Shown piece after piece: positions 8,058 to 17,348 of a stretch of DNA of 64,000 nucleotides. The stretch lies in NCBI RefSeq assembly GCF_004136575.1, contig NZ_NOIQ01000002.1:1-64000 (forward strand), given 5' to 3'. Within the stretch, counting starts at the first letter, position 1, and each line of letters begins with the position of its first letter. Position numbers and translations under genes: made by a program. The stretch comes from Rothia koreensis (GTDB taxonomy: Bacteria > Actinomycetota > Actinomycetes > Actinomycetales > Micrococcaceae). The notes beneath the pieces are model-generated. The model did no database searches. It was not told the DNA's origin and saw only the letters and a list, made by a program, of their open reading frames with translations.

Positions 8058-8600
8058 ATGGACATGGTGGCGGCCTTGGGCCTGGTGGCCCCCGCCGCGG
8101 TGCGCGGCGTCGCGATCTCGGCGGAACACAGGCTCGCCGAGCTGGCGAACGGCGTGGCCAGGCGCCGAGCGGACCTCGGAACGGCAGGAGAACGGTGGGC
8201 CGGTACGAGCGGAACGTCGTGGGAGTCGCCCGCGGCCGAGCTCTTCAGGGCGAAAGTTCGCCGTGAGGCCGCCCGGGTCCTGACGGCGGAGGAGGCCCTG
8301 ACCCGGGCGGAGCACCACCTGCGCAGAGCGGGTGCGCAGATCAGGCAGAAGCTGGAAGATCTTGCTGGTGAGCTGGACGTACTCGAACATCGGGTGACGG
8401 AGTCCGCCGCCCGCGTCGCGGTGAAGGCCGAATCCGGTATCCACGAGGCGGTGGAAGCAGTCGCTCGCGGAGCCCTCGGAATCCAAGCCTCAGAGGACCT
8501 TCGAACCGCTCGCGGTGCATACGCGAAAGTCGTGGACGGCTCCATCTATCGCGCAGCGGTCGAGGCCATCGGTGGCGCGAGGCTCGGTGGTTCACGGTGA
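8058..8600 (+). CDS. Small helical protein, WXG100-like, partner of the downstream hydrolase
   Basis: A 180-residue Ala/Arg/Glu-rich protein predicted to be almost entirely helical. It carries a tryptophan turn, WAGTSGTSWESPAAELF (about residues 47-63), reminiscent of the W-x-G/AA-x-x-F turn of WXG100 and related type VII secretion helical hairpins, followed by a long amphipathic helix. RBS GGGGAGG lies 7 bp before ATG. Its stop overlaps the next start as GTGA, so the pair is made together. I know no assigned function; an export or targeting partner or chaperone is a reasonable guess. Confidence 0.65.
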   Translation: MDMVAALGLVAPAAVRGVAISAEHRLAELANGVARRRADLGTAGERWAGTSGTSWESPAAELFRAKVRREAARVLTAEEALTRAEHHLRRAGAQIRQKLEDLAGELDVLEHRVTESAARVAVKAESGIHEAVEAVARGALGIQASEDLRTARGAYAKVVDGSIYRAAVEAIGGARLGGSR

Positions 8601-10159
8601 GCGGTGTCCTGGGGCCCGAACTCAGGGAGTGGGGAATCTTTGCGATGGCCCCCGCCCGGCCGACCGGTGCATTCGCGATCGACTTCGGCACGGTGCCCGA
8701 GGGGGCGGTCATGGTTCGCGCTTCGTCGGTGCAACAGAAAATCGACACCGAAGAGATCCATCGCCTCGAGAAGGAGGTTGCTGCCGTGGGTGAGGCCGTG
8801 GGTGAGGTCTGGCTGGCCACGGCCCCACTCGTCGCGGAAGTCCAGCATTTCTGGGCCCACGTGGCGCCCGAGGCCGCAGCCGCCGCTCATGCCCTCGACG
8901 ACGCTCGCGATCTTCTGGTTTCCCTGGGCGTCTCGGCAGCGGACGATGCGGTGAAGCTCCGCGTTGCCCGTACCTCCTACGAACAGGCCGAACATCTGGC
9001 CGAGACTCTGGTGAGTGGCTTCAACGCTGTTCATTCGGTTCCCTACCGTTTGTTGTTCGGAACCGCATTGCATTCGGGCGGCAACCCACTGGGCCTGATG
9101 CTCGCGGCCGGCAGTTTCGCGGTGGTCGGTGGCTCGGTATTCGTCGCGGACGCGGCGCTTCGGGGAACCGGCGCAGCCACCCGGTCGACGATTGCCGGAA
9201 GCGGCGTGCCACTCGAGAACCTCCGACAGGGCATAGGGCGGGCTGTGCGGTATCGACGCGGCATGGGGTTCGGTCTGGTGCGGCTGACGGACTTCCGTAC
9301 CGTCGAGACCTCGGAGCCCAGGACGACCAGCGGACCTGCCGGTGTCGCGACGGTTGTGACGAGCCTGAAGTCTGCGGGCGATCACGACGACGTGCACGAC
9401 GCCGCACGTGGCCCGCAGAACCAGGTGTCTCTCGCGCACGTCGATGTGCAGGTCGTGGACAGGCCGGACGGCACGAGGTCGTACCTCGTGTCCATACCGG
9501 GCACGGACTTCGACAACCTCACGAGCCGGACGGATCCCAACAGTGCCCGCAGCATCCTGGACGCGGTGACGGTCTCGCCGGAGACCCCTCTGGAGGAGGC
9601 CTCAGGTCTCATGCAGCTCGTCGACCGAGCCCTCCGCGAAGCTGGAGCCGGTGTCGATGACCCCGTGATCCTCTCGGGGTTCAGTCAGGGCGGCATGGCC
9701 GCCATGGGGCTCGCGACGAACAGGGATTTCGGGCGCAGGTACTCCGTGCGCGGTGTCGTGACCACGGGCAGCCCTACGTCGACCTACCGCGGTGTCGATC
9801 CCGCTACCAAGGTCCTTCACCTCAGGGACATCGACGACCCCGTGCCGTCCCTGACCGGGGGAGGGATCGCTCCCGGCAACGAGCACGCGGTCGTCGTCGT
9901 CGGGAACACCGGACGGAACAAGGGGCCGGTGCCGATGACCCATTCGGCCGAAACCTACATCGAGGCAGCAGCCGCCGCCGATCGGGAACTGGGCCGGACG
10001 GCAGAGGGCCGAGCCCACTTGCGCATGATCCAGGAGGCCGTCCCGGCCGGATCCACCGTGCGCACCCTGACCTTCGAGGCGTCGTCGGAGACCTATGATC
10101 GCAGACCTGCCGCCGAACGAGGCTCGGAACAAGCCGCAGGTCACCGACGTGATTCCTGA
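8597..10159 (+). CDS. Alpha/beta hydrolase with N-terminal helical domain
   Basis: A 520-residue protein starting with GTG. Residues 1-150 are helical and include EVWLATAPLV and a long coiled region. Residues about 155-205 are Gly/Ala-rich and hydrophobic. The C-terminal half is an alpha/beta hydrolase with a lipase-type nucleophile elbow GFSQGGMA, a DIDDPVPS segment that can supply the acid, and GNEHAVVVV that can supply the His. The arrangement of a helical targeting-like domain plus lipase-like domain, coupled to a helical partner, resembles type VII secreted lipase effectors. No ESX machinery lies nearby, so this is inference. Confidence 0.7.
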   Translation: MSGVLGPELREWGIFAMAPARPTGAFAIDFGTVPEGAVMVRASSVQQKIDTEEIHRLEKEVAAVGEAVGEVWLATAPLVAEVQHFWAHVAPEAAAAAHALDDARDLLVSLGVSAADDAVKLRVARTSYEQAEHLAETLVSGFNAVHSVPYRLLFGTALHSGGNPLGLMLAAGSFAVVGGSVFVADAALRGTGAATRSTIAGSGVPLENLRQGIGRAVRYRRGMGFGLVRLTDFRTVETSEPRTTSGPAGVATVVTSLKSAGDHDDVHDAARGPQNQVSLAHVDVQVVDRPDGTRSYLVSIPGTDFDNLTSRTDPNSARSILDAVTVSPETPLEEASGLMQLVDRALREAGAGVDDPVILSGFSQGGMAAMGLATNRDFGRRYSVRGVVTTGSPTSTYRGVDPATKVLHLRDIDDPVPSLTGGGIAPGNEHAVVVVGNTGRNKGPVPMTHSAETYIEAAAAADRELGRTAEGRAHLRMIQEAVPAGSTVRTLTFEASSETYDRRPAAERGSEQAAGHRRDS

Positions 10160-10195
10160 CACGTCGGCCCCGATGGAAAGGATAGAGTGGAATCC

Positions 10196-11344
10196 ATGAC
10201 TGAGAATCTGACCCCCGACTCGCAGAAAATCACTCCGCGTCACGTGTTCGGCAACCTCCCGAAATATGCGGCGGGCAAACCCCCGCAGAAGGTCGAAGGG
10301 CTGCAGCAGTACAAGCTGTCCTCGAATGAGAACCCTCTCGGCCCGGTTCCGGCGGTGCAATCGGTGATCCAGAAATTCTCGGCGTCGAACAGGTACCCGG
10401 ATCCGCTGTGCACGGATCTTCGGGAAGCCCTGGGGAGCAAACTCGGTGTCGATCCTGAGGACATCGTGACCGGCGGCGGAAGCCTGGGGGCACTCAGCCA
10501 GATACTGGCCGCTTTTGCCGGGGGAAATCAGGACGGAAGCCAGGACGAGGTGATCTATCCTTGGCGCTCCTTCGAGGCGTACCCCATCGTGACCGGCCTG
10601 GCCGGGGCAAAGGAGGTGCGCGTACCCAACCTGCCCAACGGGGAACACGATCTGGATGCGATGGCCGCGGCGATCACCGACAGAACGAAGGTCGTGATCC
10701 TGTGCACCCCCAACAACCCCACGGGGCCGGCGTTGACCAAGAAGAAGGTCCAGGACTTCATGGCGAAGGTCCCCTCCGACATCGTGGTGGTCCTGGACGA
10801 GGCCTACCTCGAGTTCTGTCTGGCCTCCGAACTCACCGACCAGGAGCGCGCAGAAGGCGGCCTCGCGGAAGGAATCGATCTCTACGGCGAGTACAACAAT
10901 CTCGTGATCCTCCGAACTTTCTCCAAGGCCGCAGGTCTCGCGGGGTTGCGCGTCGGATATTCGATCTCCCACCCGGAGATCACCCAGTACCTGCGGGTTT
11001 CCGCGACGACCTTCGCCGTCACGAAAGTGGCCGAAGAGGCCGCGATCGCTTCGCTCGAACACTCCGAGGAGATCGCGGACCAGGTGCGGCACCTCGTCTC
11101 GGAGCGAACACGAGTCGTCGATGCCCTGACCGACCAGGGCTGGGACATCCCGGCCACGCGAGCCAACTTCGTGTGGTTGCCGCTGGGGGAGAGAACCCAG
11201 GACTTCGCCCGATTGGCGGATGACAACGCCCTCTCGGTGCGTGCGTTCCACCCCGAAGGGGTTCGAGTCAGCATCGGGGAAGACGAAGCCAACACGCGAT
11301 TCATCAGGATCGCCGGCGAATTCTTGGACGGATCGGGCAGGTAG
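10196..11344 (+). CDS. hisC: Histidinol-phosphate/aromatic aminotransferase family protein
   Basis: A 382-residue PLP-dependent fold-type I aminotransferase of the HisC/Pat group. Visible elements are LSSNENPLGP, TGGGSLGALSQ for phosphate binding, CTPNNPTGP, VLDEAYLEF and the Schiff-base lysine in TFSKAAGLAGLRVGY. It lies upstream of branched-chain oxoacid dehydrogenase genes and away from any his operon, which suits an aromatic or general aminotransferase role. A -10-like TAGAGT sits 7 bp before ATG 10196, so a leaderless transcript is possible. An in-frame GTG at 10187 is the alternative start. Confidence 0.85.
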   Translation: MTENLTPDSQKITPRHVFGNLPKYAAGKPPQKVEGLQQYKLSSNENPLGPVPAVQSVIQKFSASNRYPDPLCTDLREALGSKLGVDPEDIVTGGGSLGALSQILAAFAGGNQDGSQDEVIYPWRSFEAYPIVTGLAGAKEVRVPNLPNGEHDLDAMAAAITDRTKVVILCTPNNPTGPALTKKKVQDFMAKVPSDIVVVLDEAYLEFCLASELTDQERAEGGLAEGIDLYGEYNNLVILRTFSKAAGLAGLRVGYSISHPEITQYLRVSATTFAVTKVAEEAAIASLEHSEEIADQVRHLVSERTRVVDALTDQGWDIPATRANFVWLPLGERTQDFARLADDNALSVRAFHPEGVRVSIGEDEANTRFIRIAGEFLDGSGR

Positions 11345-11439
11345 GCTAGGGGTGTATTTTTTGATCCGCGGGCACCTCTGCACACCGTGCTCCGGCGGAC
11401 CAACCGGGTGCCGGACAACCTAGCCACATGGGAGGACTC

Positions 11440-12618
11440 ATGGAAACCGCGGAAACCCCACACCCCGGGGCTACCGAGGGCCGTCTGAACCGGGTGACCA
11501 TTCTGGACGAGAACGGGCACCGTGGATCGGACCCGGACTTCGATCCCTACATCGAGCACGTCACCCTCGACGACCTCAAGAGCTCGTACGCCACCATGTT
11601 GACGGTCCGGCGCTTCGACGACGAAGCGACGTCGCTGCAACGCCAGGGAAAGCTTGCCCTCTGGGTCCCGTCCAAGGGACAGGAGGCTGCTCAGGTGGGT
11701 TCCGCTCGCGCCATCCCGAAGAACGACTATATCTTCCCCTCCTACCGCGAGCACGCGCTCGCGTATGAACGGGGCGTCGATCTCAGGGACATGATGAGGG
11801 TGTTCCGCGGCTACGCGCCGGGCGGATGGGACCCCAGGGAACACCGCTTCAACCTCTACTCCTTCGTGCTGGCCTCGCAGATCCCTCACGCCGTGGGCTA
11901 CGCGATGGGGCAGAAGCTGGACCGGCAACTGGGCATTGGTCAGGAAGAGCACTCGGACGACGCCGAGGCCGGCGGCAGCGAGGCGACCGTCGTCTACTTC
12001 GGCGACGGAGCTTCGACCGAGGGCGAGGCTCACGAATCCATGGTCTTTGCCGCTTCCTACGACGCTCCGGTACTGTTCTTCGTCCAGAACAACAAGTGGG
12101 CGATCTCCGTGCCGTTCTCGACGCAGTCCCGCCTTCCGCTGGCGGAACGGGCCGCGGGCTACGGCTTCGAAGGCATCCGCGTGGACGGCAATGACCTACT
12201 GGGTGTCCAGGCGGTCACCGCCTACGCCATGGACAAGATCCATCGGGGCGAAGGACCCGTCCTCATCGAGGCCGAGACCTACCGCCTGGGCGCACACACC
12301 ACGGCCGACGACCCGACCAAGTACCGGACCCGGGACGAAGAGGACGAATGGACCACCAAGGATCCTCTCGTCCGCCTTGAGAAGCACCTGCGGCTGGAAG
12401 GTGTCGGGGACGACTTCTTCGAAGAGGCCAATCAACGGGCCAAGGAGTACGGTGCGGAGATCCGCGAAGCCGTCCTCGCCATGGAAGCACCGACCCTCGA
12501 CGGCGTCTTCGACCACGTGTACGCCGAAGAGAACTCGCTCGTCGAAGAAGAACGAGCCTGGTTCCACGAGTACGAAGCCGGCTTCGAAGATGCCGAGACG
12601 CAGGAGGGCGGTCGCTGA
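11440..12618 (+). CDS. bkdA: Branched-chain 2-oxoacid (or pyruvate) dehydrogenase E1 alpha subunit
   Basis: About 392 residues. It decarboxylates 2-oxoacids on thiamine diphosphate together with E1 beta. The TPP motif is visible as GDGASTEGE...NNKWAIS, and LALWVPSKGQEA plus YIFPSYREH are typical of E1 alpha. The RBS GGGAGG at 11430-11435 selects ATG 11440; in-frame ATG 11428 overlaps that RBS. It is followed after 2 bp by E1 beta and then E2, so the three form an operon. No E3 gene is present. Because actinobacteria usually use a one-piece AceE E1 for pyruvate, a branched-chain substrate is preferred, but not proven. Confidence 0.9.
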   Translation: METAETPHPGATEGRLNRVTILDENGHRGSDPDFDPYIEHVTLDDLKSSYATMLTVRRFDDEATSLQRQGKLALWVPSKGQEAAQVGSARAIPKNDYIFPSYREHALAYERGVDLRDMMRVFRGYAPGGWDPREHRFNLYSFVLASQIPHAVGYAMGQKLDRQLGIGQEEHSDDAEAGGSEATVVYFGDGASTEGEAHESMVFAASYDAPVLFFVQNNKWAISVPFSTQSRLPLAERAAGYGFEGIRVDGNDLLGVQAVTAYAMDKIHRGEGPVLIEAETYRLGAHTTADDPTKYRTRDEEDEWTTKDPLVRLEKHLRLEGVGDDFFEEANQRAKEYGAEIREAVLAMEAPTLDGVFDHVYAEENSLVEEERAWFHEYEAGFEDAETQEGGR

Positions 12619-12620
12619 TC

Positions 12621-13628
12621 ATGAGCGACGTTTCACAGAACATCGCAATGCCGGTCGAATCGATGCCCATGGCCAAGGCGCTCAACGCGGCCATGTCCGA
12701 TGCCATGGGCGAAGACAAAGCCGTCCTGCTCATGGGCGAGGACATTGGGACCTTGGGCGGCGTCTTCCGCGTGACCCAGGGGCTCAAGGAGGAATACGGG
12801 CCCGAGCGCGTGATGGACACCCCTCTCGGCGAAGCCGGAATCGTGGGTACCGCCATCGGCCTGGCCATGCGCGGATACCGACCCGTCTGCGAAATCCAGT
12901 TCGACGGATTCGTTTTCCCGTCGTTCAACCAGATCACCTCGCAGCTCGCGAAGATCCACGCCAGGACTCAGGGCGACGTCAAACTGCCCGTGGTCATCCG
13001 GATCCCCTACGGCGGCAACATCGGCTCCATCGAACACCACTCGGAATCCCCGGAGGCCCTGTTCGCCCATACCGCGGGCCTCAGGGTCATGTCACCGTCC
13101 AATGCCCAGGATGCCTACACGATGCTGCGGGAAGCCATCGCATCCGACGACCCGGTGATCTTCCTCGAGCCGAAACGCCGCTACTGGCTCAAGGGCGACG
13201 TCGACCGCTCGGTATCCGCACCCTCCACGCAGCGCGCGCAGATCGTTCGGGAAGGGCGCGACGTGACTCTCGCCGCGTACGGCCCCCTGGTCCCCGTTGC
13301 GCTCGCGGCGTCGGACGCCGCGCGCGAGGACGGAATGAGCATTGAAGTCGTGGATCTGCGGTCCATTTCCCCCCTCGATTTCGACGCGGTCGAGGCCTCC
13401 GTGCGGAAGACCGGCCGGTTGGTCGTCACGCACGAGGCGCCCACTTTCGGCGGAATCGGCGGCGAGCTGGCGTCCGTCATCACCGAACGATGCTTCTACA
13501 GCTTGGAAGCCCCCGTTCTCAGGGTCGGTGGATACCACATGCCCTACCCCGTGGCCGGAGTCGAGGAGGACTACCTCCCGAGCATCGACCGCATGCTCGA
13601 GGCCATTGACCGTTCGCTGGCCTACTAG
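12621..13628 (+). CDS. bkdB: Branched-chain 2-oxoacid (or pyruvate) dehydrogenase E1 beta subunit
   Basis: A 335-residue transketolase-like E1 beta subunit. It has [24 protein letters not shown] at the N-terminus, [38 protein letters not shown], and a C-terminal transketolase domain with [15 protein letters not shown] and [11 protein letters not shown]. It completes the TPP-binding site with E1 alpha. It starts 2 bp after the E1 alpha stop, so the subunits are coupled for 1:1 assembly. Confidence 0.93.
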   Translation: MSDVSQNIAMPVESMPMAKALNAAMSDAMGEDKAVLLMGEDIGTLGGVFRVTQGLKEEYGPERVMDTPLGEAGIVGTAIGLAMRGYRPVCEIQFDGFVFPSFNQITSQLAKIHARTQGDVKLPVVIRIPYGGNIGSIEHHSESPEALFAHTAGLRVMSPSNAQDAYTMLREAIASDDPVIFLEPKRRYWLKGDVDRSVSAPSTQRAQIVREGRDVTLAAYGPLVPVALAASDAAREDGMSIEVVDLRSISPLDFDAVEASVRKTGRLVVTHEAPTFGGIGGELASVITERCFYSLEAPVLRVGGYHMPYPVAGVEEDYLPSIDRMLEAIDRSLAY

Positions 13629-13651
13629 TCAGCCGGAACTCAGGAGCCCTT

Positions 13652-15313
13652 ATGTCTTCGATTTTCAACCTCCCGGACGTCGGCGAAGGCCTGACGGAAG
13701 CAGAGATCCTGTCGTGGAAGGTCGGCCCGGGAAGCCCGGTCCAGATCAATGACGTGCTCGTCGAGATCGAGACGGCGAAATCCGTGGTCGAGCTGCCCTC
13801 ACCGTTCGCCGGCACCGTGGAGAAGATCATCGCCGAGGAGGGCGTCACGGTCGAAGTCGGCGCCCCACTGGTTTCCGTGACCGTCACGGCCTCGGCCGAC
13901 GGGTCGGAGTCCGAACCGGAAGCGGACACCACCGGGCCGGCCTCGGGGCCGGAGCTGCCCGCCGACGACGTCGACTCCACGACCACCGTGGCGGAGAAGG
14001 AAGCCGACAGCCTCGCCGCGCAGGCGGCTCCGGCCGCGGGCGACGTCGACCAGGCGGCCGTCCCCGACAACGCGTCCGCGAGCGAAGGGTCCGATGCGCA
14101 GACGGCCGCGCTCGTGGGGTCGGGACCGAAGGCCGATCCGGTCAAGAGGCGGGCCCGCAAGCGACGGTCCTCCGGGGGTGCCGCATCGGGCCGCAGCGAA
14201 GAGAGCGTTCACGCCGCGGACGGTGCCACGCAGCCGTCGGAGAAACTCCTGACCCAGATCCTGAACCGTGCGCCGCTCCAGGGCGGAACCTTTGGTTCGG
14301 GGATCGCCGAACGCGCCAGAAAATTGGCCGAGGAAGGCCGTGGCGCGCTCAAGCGTTTCCCGGGCCGTGCCGCGGACCAGCCCATGGCGCAGGCGGAAGC
14401 GCACCGAACCGTTGGTTCGGAACCGCCTCGTCGCCCCGCCCTGGCCAAGCCTCCCGTACGCAAAGCGGCCAAGGACCTGGGGATCGACCTCGCGGACGTG
14501 CCGGCCACCGGCTCCAACGGCCAGGTGACCCAGAGGGACCTGGTCAATTACGCCGCCCACGCGCAGGACGTCGAGAGCCACAAGCCCTCGAACTTCTGGG
14601 TCGAACAGGGCAGCCAGGAAGACCGGATCGAACGTGTTCCGGTCAAGGGAGTGCGCAAAGCGACGGCCAAGGCCATGGTCAAGTCCGCGTTCGAGGCACC
14701 GCACGTGTCGATCTTCGTGGACGTGGATGCCACGCGCACCATGGAATTCGTCAAGAGGCTCAAGTCCTCGCCGACCTTCGAGGGCGTCAAAGTCACGCCG
14801 CTGCTGATCCTGGCCAAGGCCGTGATCTGGGCGACGGCGCGGAACCCCCAGGTCAACTCGCAGTGGACGGATTCCGAGATCCTGATCAAGAGGTTCATCA
14901 ACCTCGGCATCGCGGCGGCTACTCCGCGCGGCCTGATGGTCCCGAACATCAAGGACGCCCAGGACCTCTCCCTGCGCGAGCTGGCCGTGGCCCTGAATGC
15001 GCTCACCAAGACGGCGCGTGAAGGAAAGACCCAGCCCGGCGACATGTCCGGTGGAACGCTGACCATCACGAACATCGGCGCCCTCGGCATCGACACGGGC
15101 ACACCCATCATCAACCCCGGGGAAGCAGCAATCCTCGCGTTCGGCACCATCAAGCAGAAGCCCTGGGTCGTCGACGGCGAAGTCATCCCCCGGTGGGTCA
15201 CGACGCTCGGAGGATCTTTCGACCACCGCATCGTCGACGGCGACCTGTCGGCCAGGTTCGTGGCCGATGTGGCCTCGGTCCTCGAGGAGCCCGCGCTCCT
15301 GCTGGACATGTAG
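13652..15313 (+). CDS. bkdC: Dihydrolipoamide acyltransferase (E2) of 2-oxoacid dehydrogenase
   Basis: A 553-residue E2 core protein. The lipoyl domain (1-80) has [14 protein letters not shown] with lipoyl Lys43. An acidic Ala/Ser linker of about 90 residues and a basic linker follow. The peripheral-subunit-binding domain has [22 protein letters not shown] (shown in two parts in the protein, about 270-295). The catalytic domain ends with [10 protein letters not shown], carrying the active-site His. There is only one lipoyl domain. The long charged linker ([11 protein letters not shown]) is unusual but lies in a region that varies freely. Terminal gene of the operon, convergent with 15334-16365. 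Confidence 0.93.
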   Translation: MSSIFNLPDVGEGLTEAEILSWKVGPGSPVQINDVLVEIETAKSVVELPSPFAGTVEKIIAEEGVTVEVGAPLVSVTVTASADGSESEPEADTTGPASGPELPADDVDSTTTVAEKEADSLAAQAAPAAGDVDQAAVPDNASASEGSDAQTAALVGSGPKADPVKRRARKRRSSGGAASGRSEESVHAADGATQPSEKLLTQILNRAPLQGGTFGSGIAERARKLAEEGRGALKRFPGRAADQPMAQAEAHRTVGSEPPRRPALAKPPVRKAAKDLGIDLADVPATGSNGQVTQRDLVNYAAHAQDVESHKPSNFWVEQGSQEDRIERVPVKGVRKATAKAMVKSAFEAPHVSIFVDVDATRTMEFVKRLKSSPTFEGVKVTPLLILAKAVIWATARNPQVNSQWTDSEILIKRFINLGIAAATPRGLMVPNIKDAQDLSLRELAVALNALTKTAREGKTQPGDMSGGTLTITNIGALGIDTGTPIINPGEAAILAFGTIKQKPWVVDGEVIPRWVTTLGGSFDHRIVDGDLSARFVADVASVLEEPALLLDM

Positions 15314-15333
15314 GCACAAGAGGATTTGTGGGC

Positions 15334-16365
15334 TCAGCGCCCCTCGAAGCCCCAGCGGTCGACGCTCCGGTGGAACCGGGTGCCCCAGAGCCCACCGAGG
15401 ATCGCGCCGAGAAGGCCGATCACGAGCACGCAGACCGCCGCGACCAGTCCCCACACGAAGGAGGGGCCGCCCAGGGACTGGACCGAGCCGAGCGGAACGC
15501 TCTCGCCCATCCTGTCCGCGAAGAACAAAGTCAGCACCGTGGTGACCGCGGTACCCATGAGCTGCCACAGCCACACGGCCACGCCCTGCTTGGCACCGGA
15601 GAAGCGCCCGGCCCGGCCCGCCGCGTACCCGCCGACGACGTAGGACACGAAGAACACGACGCCGAAGACGCCGCACCACAAGGCCCCGTGACCCGAACCA
15701 TCGGCCAGGTCCCTGACCGAGTTCCCCAAGTGCGTCGGCAGGCCCGATGCGCCCGCAATGGGGGCGAGGACTCCGAGCGCCCACGTCAGGAATCCGACCA
15801 GCGCCGTCGCGACCAGCCACCCGAGCAGACCGGGAAGCAGTTGCAGCCGGCCGTACTCCGCCTTCTGCCGCCTGATGACCATGCCGCGCAGGTCGGGACC
15901 GGACGGTGCCGCGGCCTGCCCTGCAGGGCCGTTGGCGTAGCCGGGCCTTCCGGTCGACGCGCCAGGGGCGTCCTCCGGCGAGGTCGGCCGGAAGCTGCGG
16001 GGTCCCCCGGTGCGGTCGGTTTCTTCGTCGTACTCGAGGCCCGAACGTTTCTGCGCGCTCGGGGCGGAAGAACCTTCACCGTAGGATGGCAGCGGCCGGG
16101 TCGCATTCGAGTCCTGCGTCGCCGACCCCCAGGACCCGTGGTCCAGGACCTGCGTGCGTTGGTCTGCGGCAGAGAGGATGTCCGTGCGGTCGTCGAGGAC
16201 CTCCGTCCTGCCGCCGTCCAGGACTTCGGTACGGTCCTCATCGAGTCCGCGTGCCCCACGATCGTCGAGCACCTCGGTAGCGTCCCCGTCCAGAGGCATC
16301 GTGCGATTCGCGGCCGAATCCTCGCCGTACGGGTCGTCCCAGGGTTCCGTTGGTCGTTGCGTCAT
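15334..16365 (-). CDS. Membrane protein with N-terminal T-[EQ]-V-L-D repeats
   Basis: A 343-residue protein not recognised by name. Residues 1-170 are disordered and acidic. They hold repeated short motifs: TEVLD at 30-34, 46-50 and 54-58, TDIL at 61-64 and TQVLD at 71-75. After a short amphipathic region (MVIRRQKAEYGR), four hydrophobic segments fill residues 180-330: LLGWLVATALVGFLTWALG, CGVFGVVFFVSYVVGGY, MGTAVTTVLTLFFA and LVAAVCVLVIGLLGAILGG. The repeated threonines could be Ser/Thr-kinase targets. Its start overlaps the stop of the upstream acetyltransferase gene by 4 bp, so both are in one operon. Confidence 0.75.
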   Translation of the reverse strand: MTQRPTEPWDDPYGEDSAANRTMPLDGDATEVLDDRGARGLDEDRTEVLDGGRTEVLDDRTDILSAADQRTQVLDHGSWGSATQDSNATRPLPSYGEGSSAPSAQKRSGLEYDEETDRTGGPRSFRPTSPEDAPGASTGRPGYANGPAGQAAAPSGPDLRGMVIRRQKAEYGRLQLLPGLLGWLVATALVGFLTWALGVLAPIAGASGLPTHLGNSVRDLADGSGHGALWCGVFGVVFFVSYVVGGYAAGRAGRFSGAKQGVAVWLWQLMGTAVTTVLTLFFADRMGESVPLGSVQSLGGPSFVWGLVAAVCVLVIGLLGAILGGLWGTRFHRSVDRWGFEGR

Positions 16366-17093
16366 GAAAGCTCCTCGCTCGTCCTCGTGCGGTCGTTCTC
16401 CCTAGGATGCAATTCCGTTGCGATCTGTTGTCGGTATTCCTTGGGGAAGTTCTCGACAGCATACTGGCCGGAACGCTCGTCCGGGTGGAGGGTCTTGACC
16501 ACCTTGGCTGGCGATCCGACCGCCACGGACAAGGGCGGAACGTCCTTGCTGACCACCGAACCCGCGCCGATCACGGAGTCGTGACCCACGGTGACGCCGG
16601 GCAGAACAATCGCTCCGCCGCCCAGCCACACATTGTCCTCGATCGTGACGGGGCAGCCGCCTTCCCACCCCCGGGCGCGGTCGACGGGGTTCAGCGGGTG
16701 GGTCGGACCCAGGATCTGCACGTGGGGCCCGATCTGCACGTCGTTGCCGATCCGGACCTCGCAGACATCGAGGATCGTGAGCCCGAAGTTGGCGAAGAGC
16801 CTGTCGCCGATGTGAATGTTGTACCCGTAGTCGACATAGAACGGGGGCCGGATGCGGACTGCCTCGCCCATGCTCCCCAGGAGATCTCCGAGGAGTTCCT
16901 GGGCAGCGGGGTCGTCGTCCAGGTCCAGGCGCTGGTAACGATCCGTCATGCGGGCTGCTTCGGCCGACGTGCGGGACGTGCCGGCAGGCTCATTGTTGGT
17001 CTCGTTCGCCGTGCCCGACCCGCGGTAGGGAAGACCGGCGTGCATGCGTTCCCGCATGGTCAGGTCGTCGTGGCTGGTTACGGTCTCATTCAT
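16362..17093 (-). CDS. Maltose O-acetyltransferase-like sugar acetyltransferase
   Basis: A 243-residue left-handed beta-helix acetyltransferase of the LacA/Maa/NodL group, which acetylates sugar hydroxyls from acetyl-CoA. Typical segments are MRERMHAGLPYR, RIRPPFYVDYGYNIHIGDR, the acceptor-site GPHVQILGPTHPLNP with the catalytic His, NVWLGGGAIVLPGVTVG and VVGSPAKVV-like AVGSPAKVVK. An insert of about 25 Asn/Thr/Ser-rich residues separates the first motif from the rest. The start MNETV follows GGGAAAGG; a longer frame upstream lacks homology. Coupled to the membrane protein downstream. Confidence 0.9.
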   Translation of the reverse strand: MNETVTSHDDLTMRERMHAGLPYRGSGTANETNNEPAGTSRTSAEAARMTDRYQRLDLDDDPAAQELLGDLLGSMGEAVRIRPPFYVDYGYNIHIGDRLFANFGLTILDVCEVRIGNDVQIGPHVQILGPTHPLNPVDRARGWEGGCPVTIEDNVWLGGGAIVLPGVTVGHDSVIGAGSVVSKDVPPLSVAVGSPAKVVKTLHPDERSGQYAVENFPKEYRQQIATELHPRENDRTRTSEELS

Positions 17094-17157
17094 TCGGTCG
17101 AGCCTTTCCCGGCCGCAGCAGGTGCGCCCGAGTGGGGAAGGGGCAATGGAGCGGCGC

Positions 17158-17301
17158 TCAGGAGAAGATCGCGACGAGTCCGATGATGACCACCCCGACC
17201 AGCACGGCAATGCCGACGCCGATCAGCATCCTCTTGTTGATCTCCCTCAGTACCTCGCGAACTTCTTCTTCCGTCCATTGTGATTTGCGGCGTGCACTCA
17301 T
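17158..17301 (-). CDS. Small single-span membrane protein (47 residues)
   Basis: An ORF of 47 residues. Its first half is charged and helical (MSARRKSQWTEEEVREVLRE) and its second half is one clear transmembrane helix (LIGVGIAVLVGVVIIGLVA). It ends with TGA at 17158. It lies upstream of the acetyltransferase on the same strand and divergent from the acyl-CoA ligase at 17349. The polarity and GC-rich third positions support coding. I do not recognise the family. It may be the first gene of a short operon with the acetyltransferase and membrane protein. Confidence 0.6.
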   Translation of the reverse strand: MSARRKSQWTEEEVREVLREINKRMLIGVGIAVLVGVVIIGLVAIFS

Positions 17302-17348
17302 GATGGCCAGTATTCCAGGTCAGGAGGCGGCATGGCAGAATCTCGTAC

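Noticed and set aside
13799-15820. A 673-codon minus-strand open frame over the E2 gene
   Set aside because: Same shadow effect; the plus-strand E2 has all motifs and a clear start.
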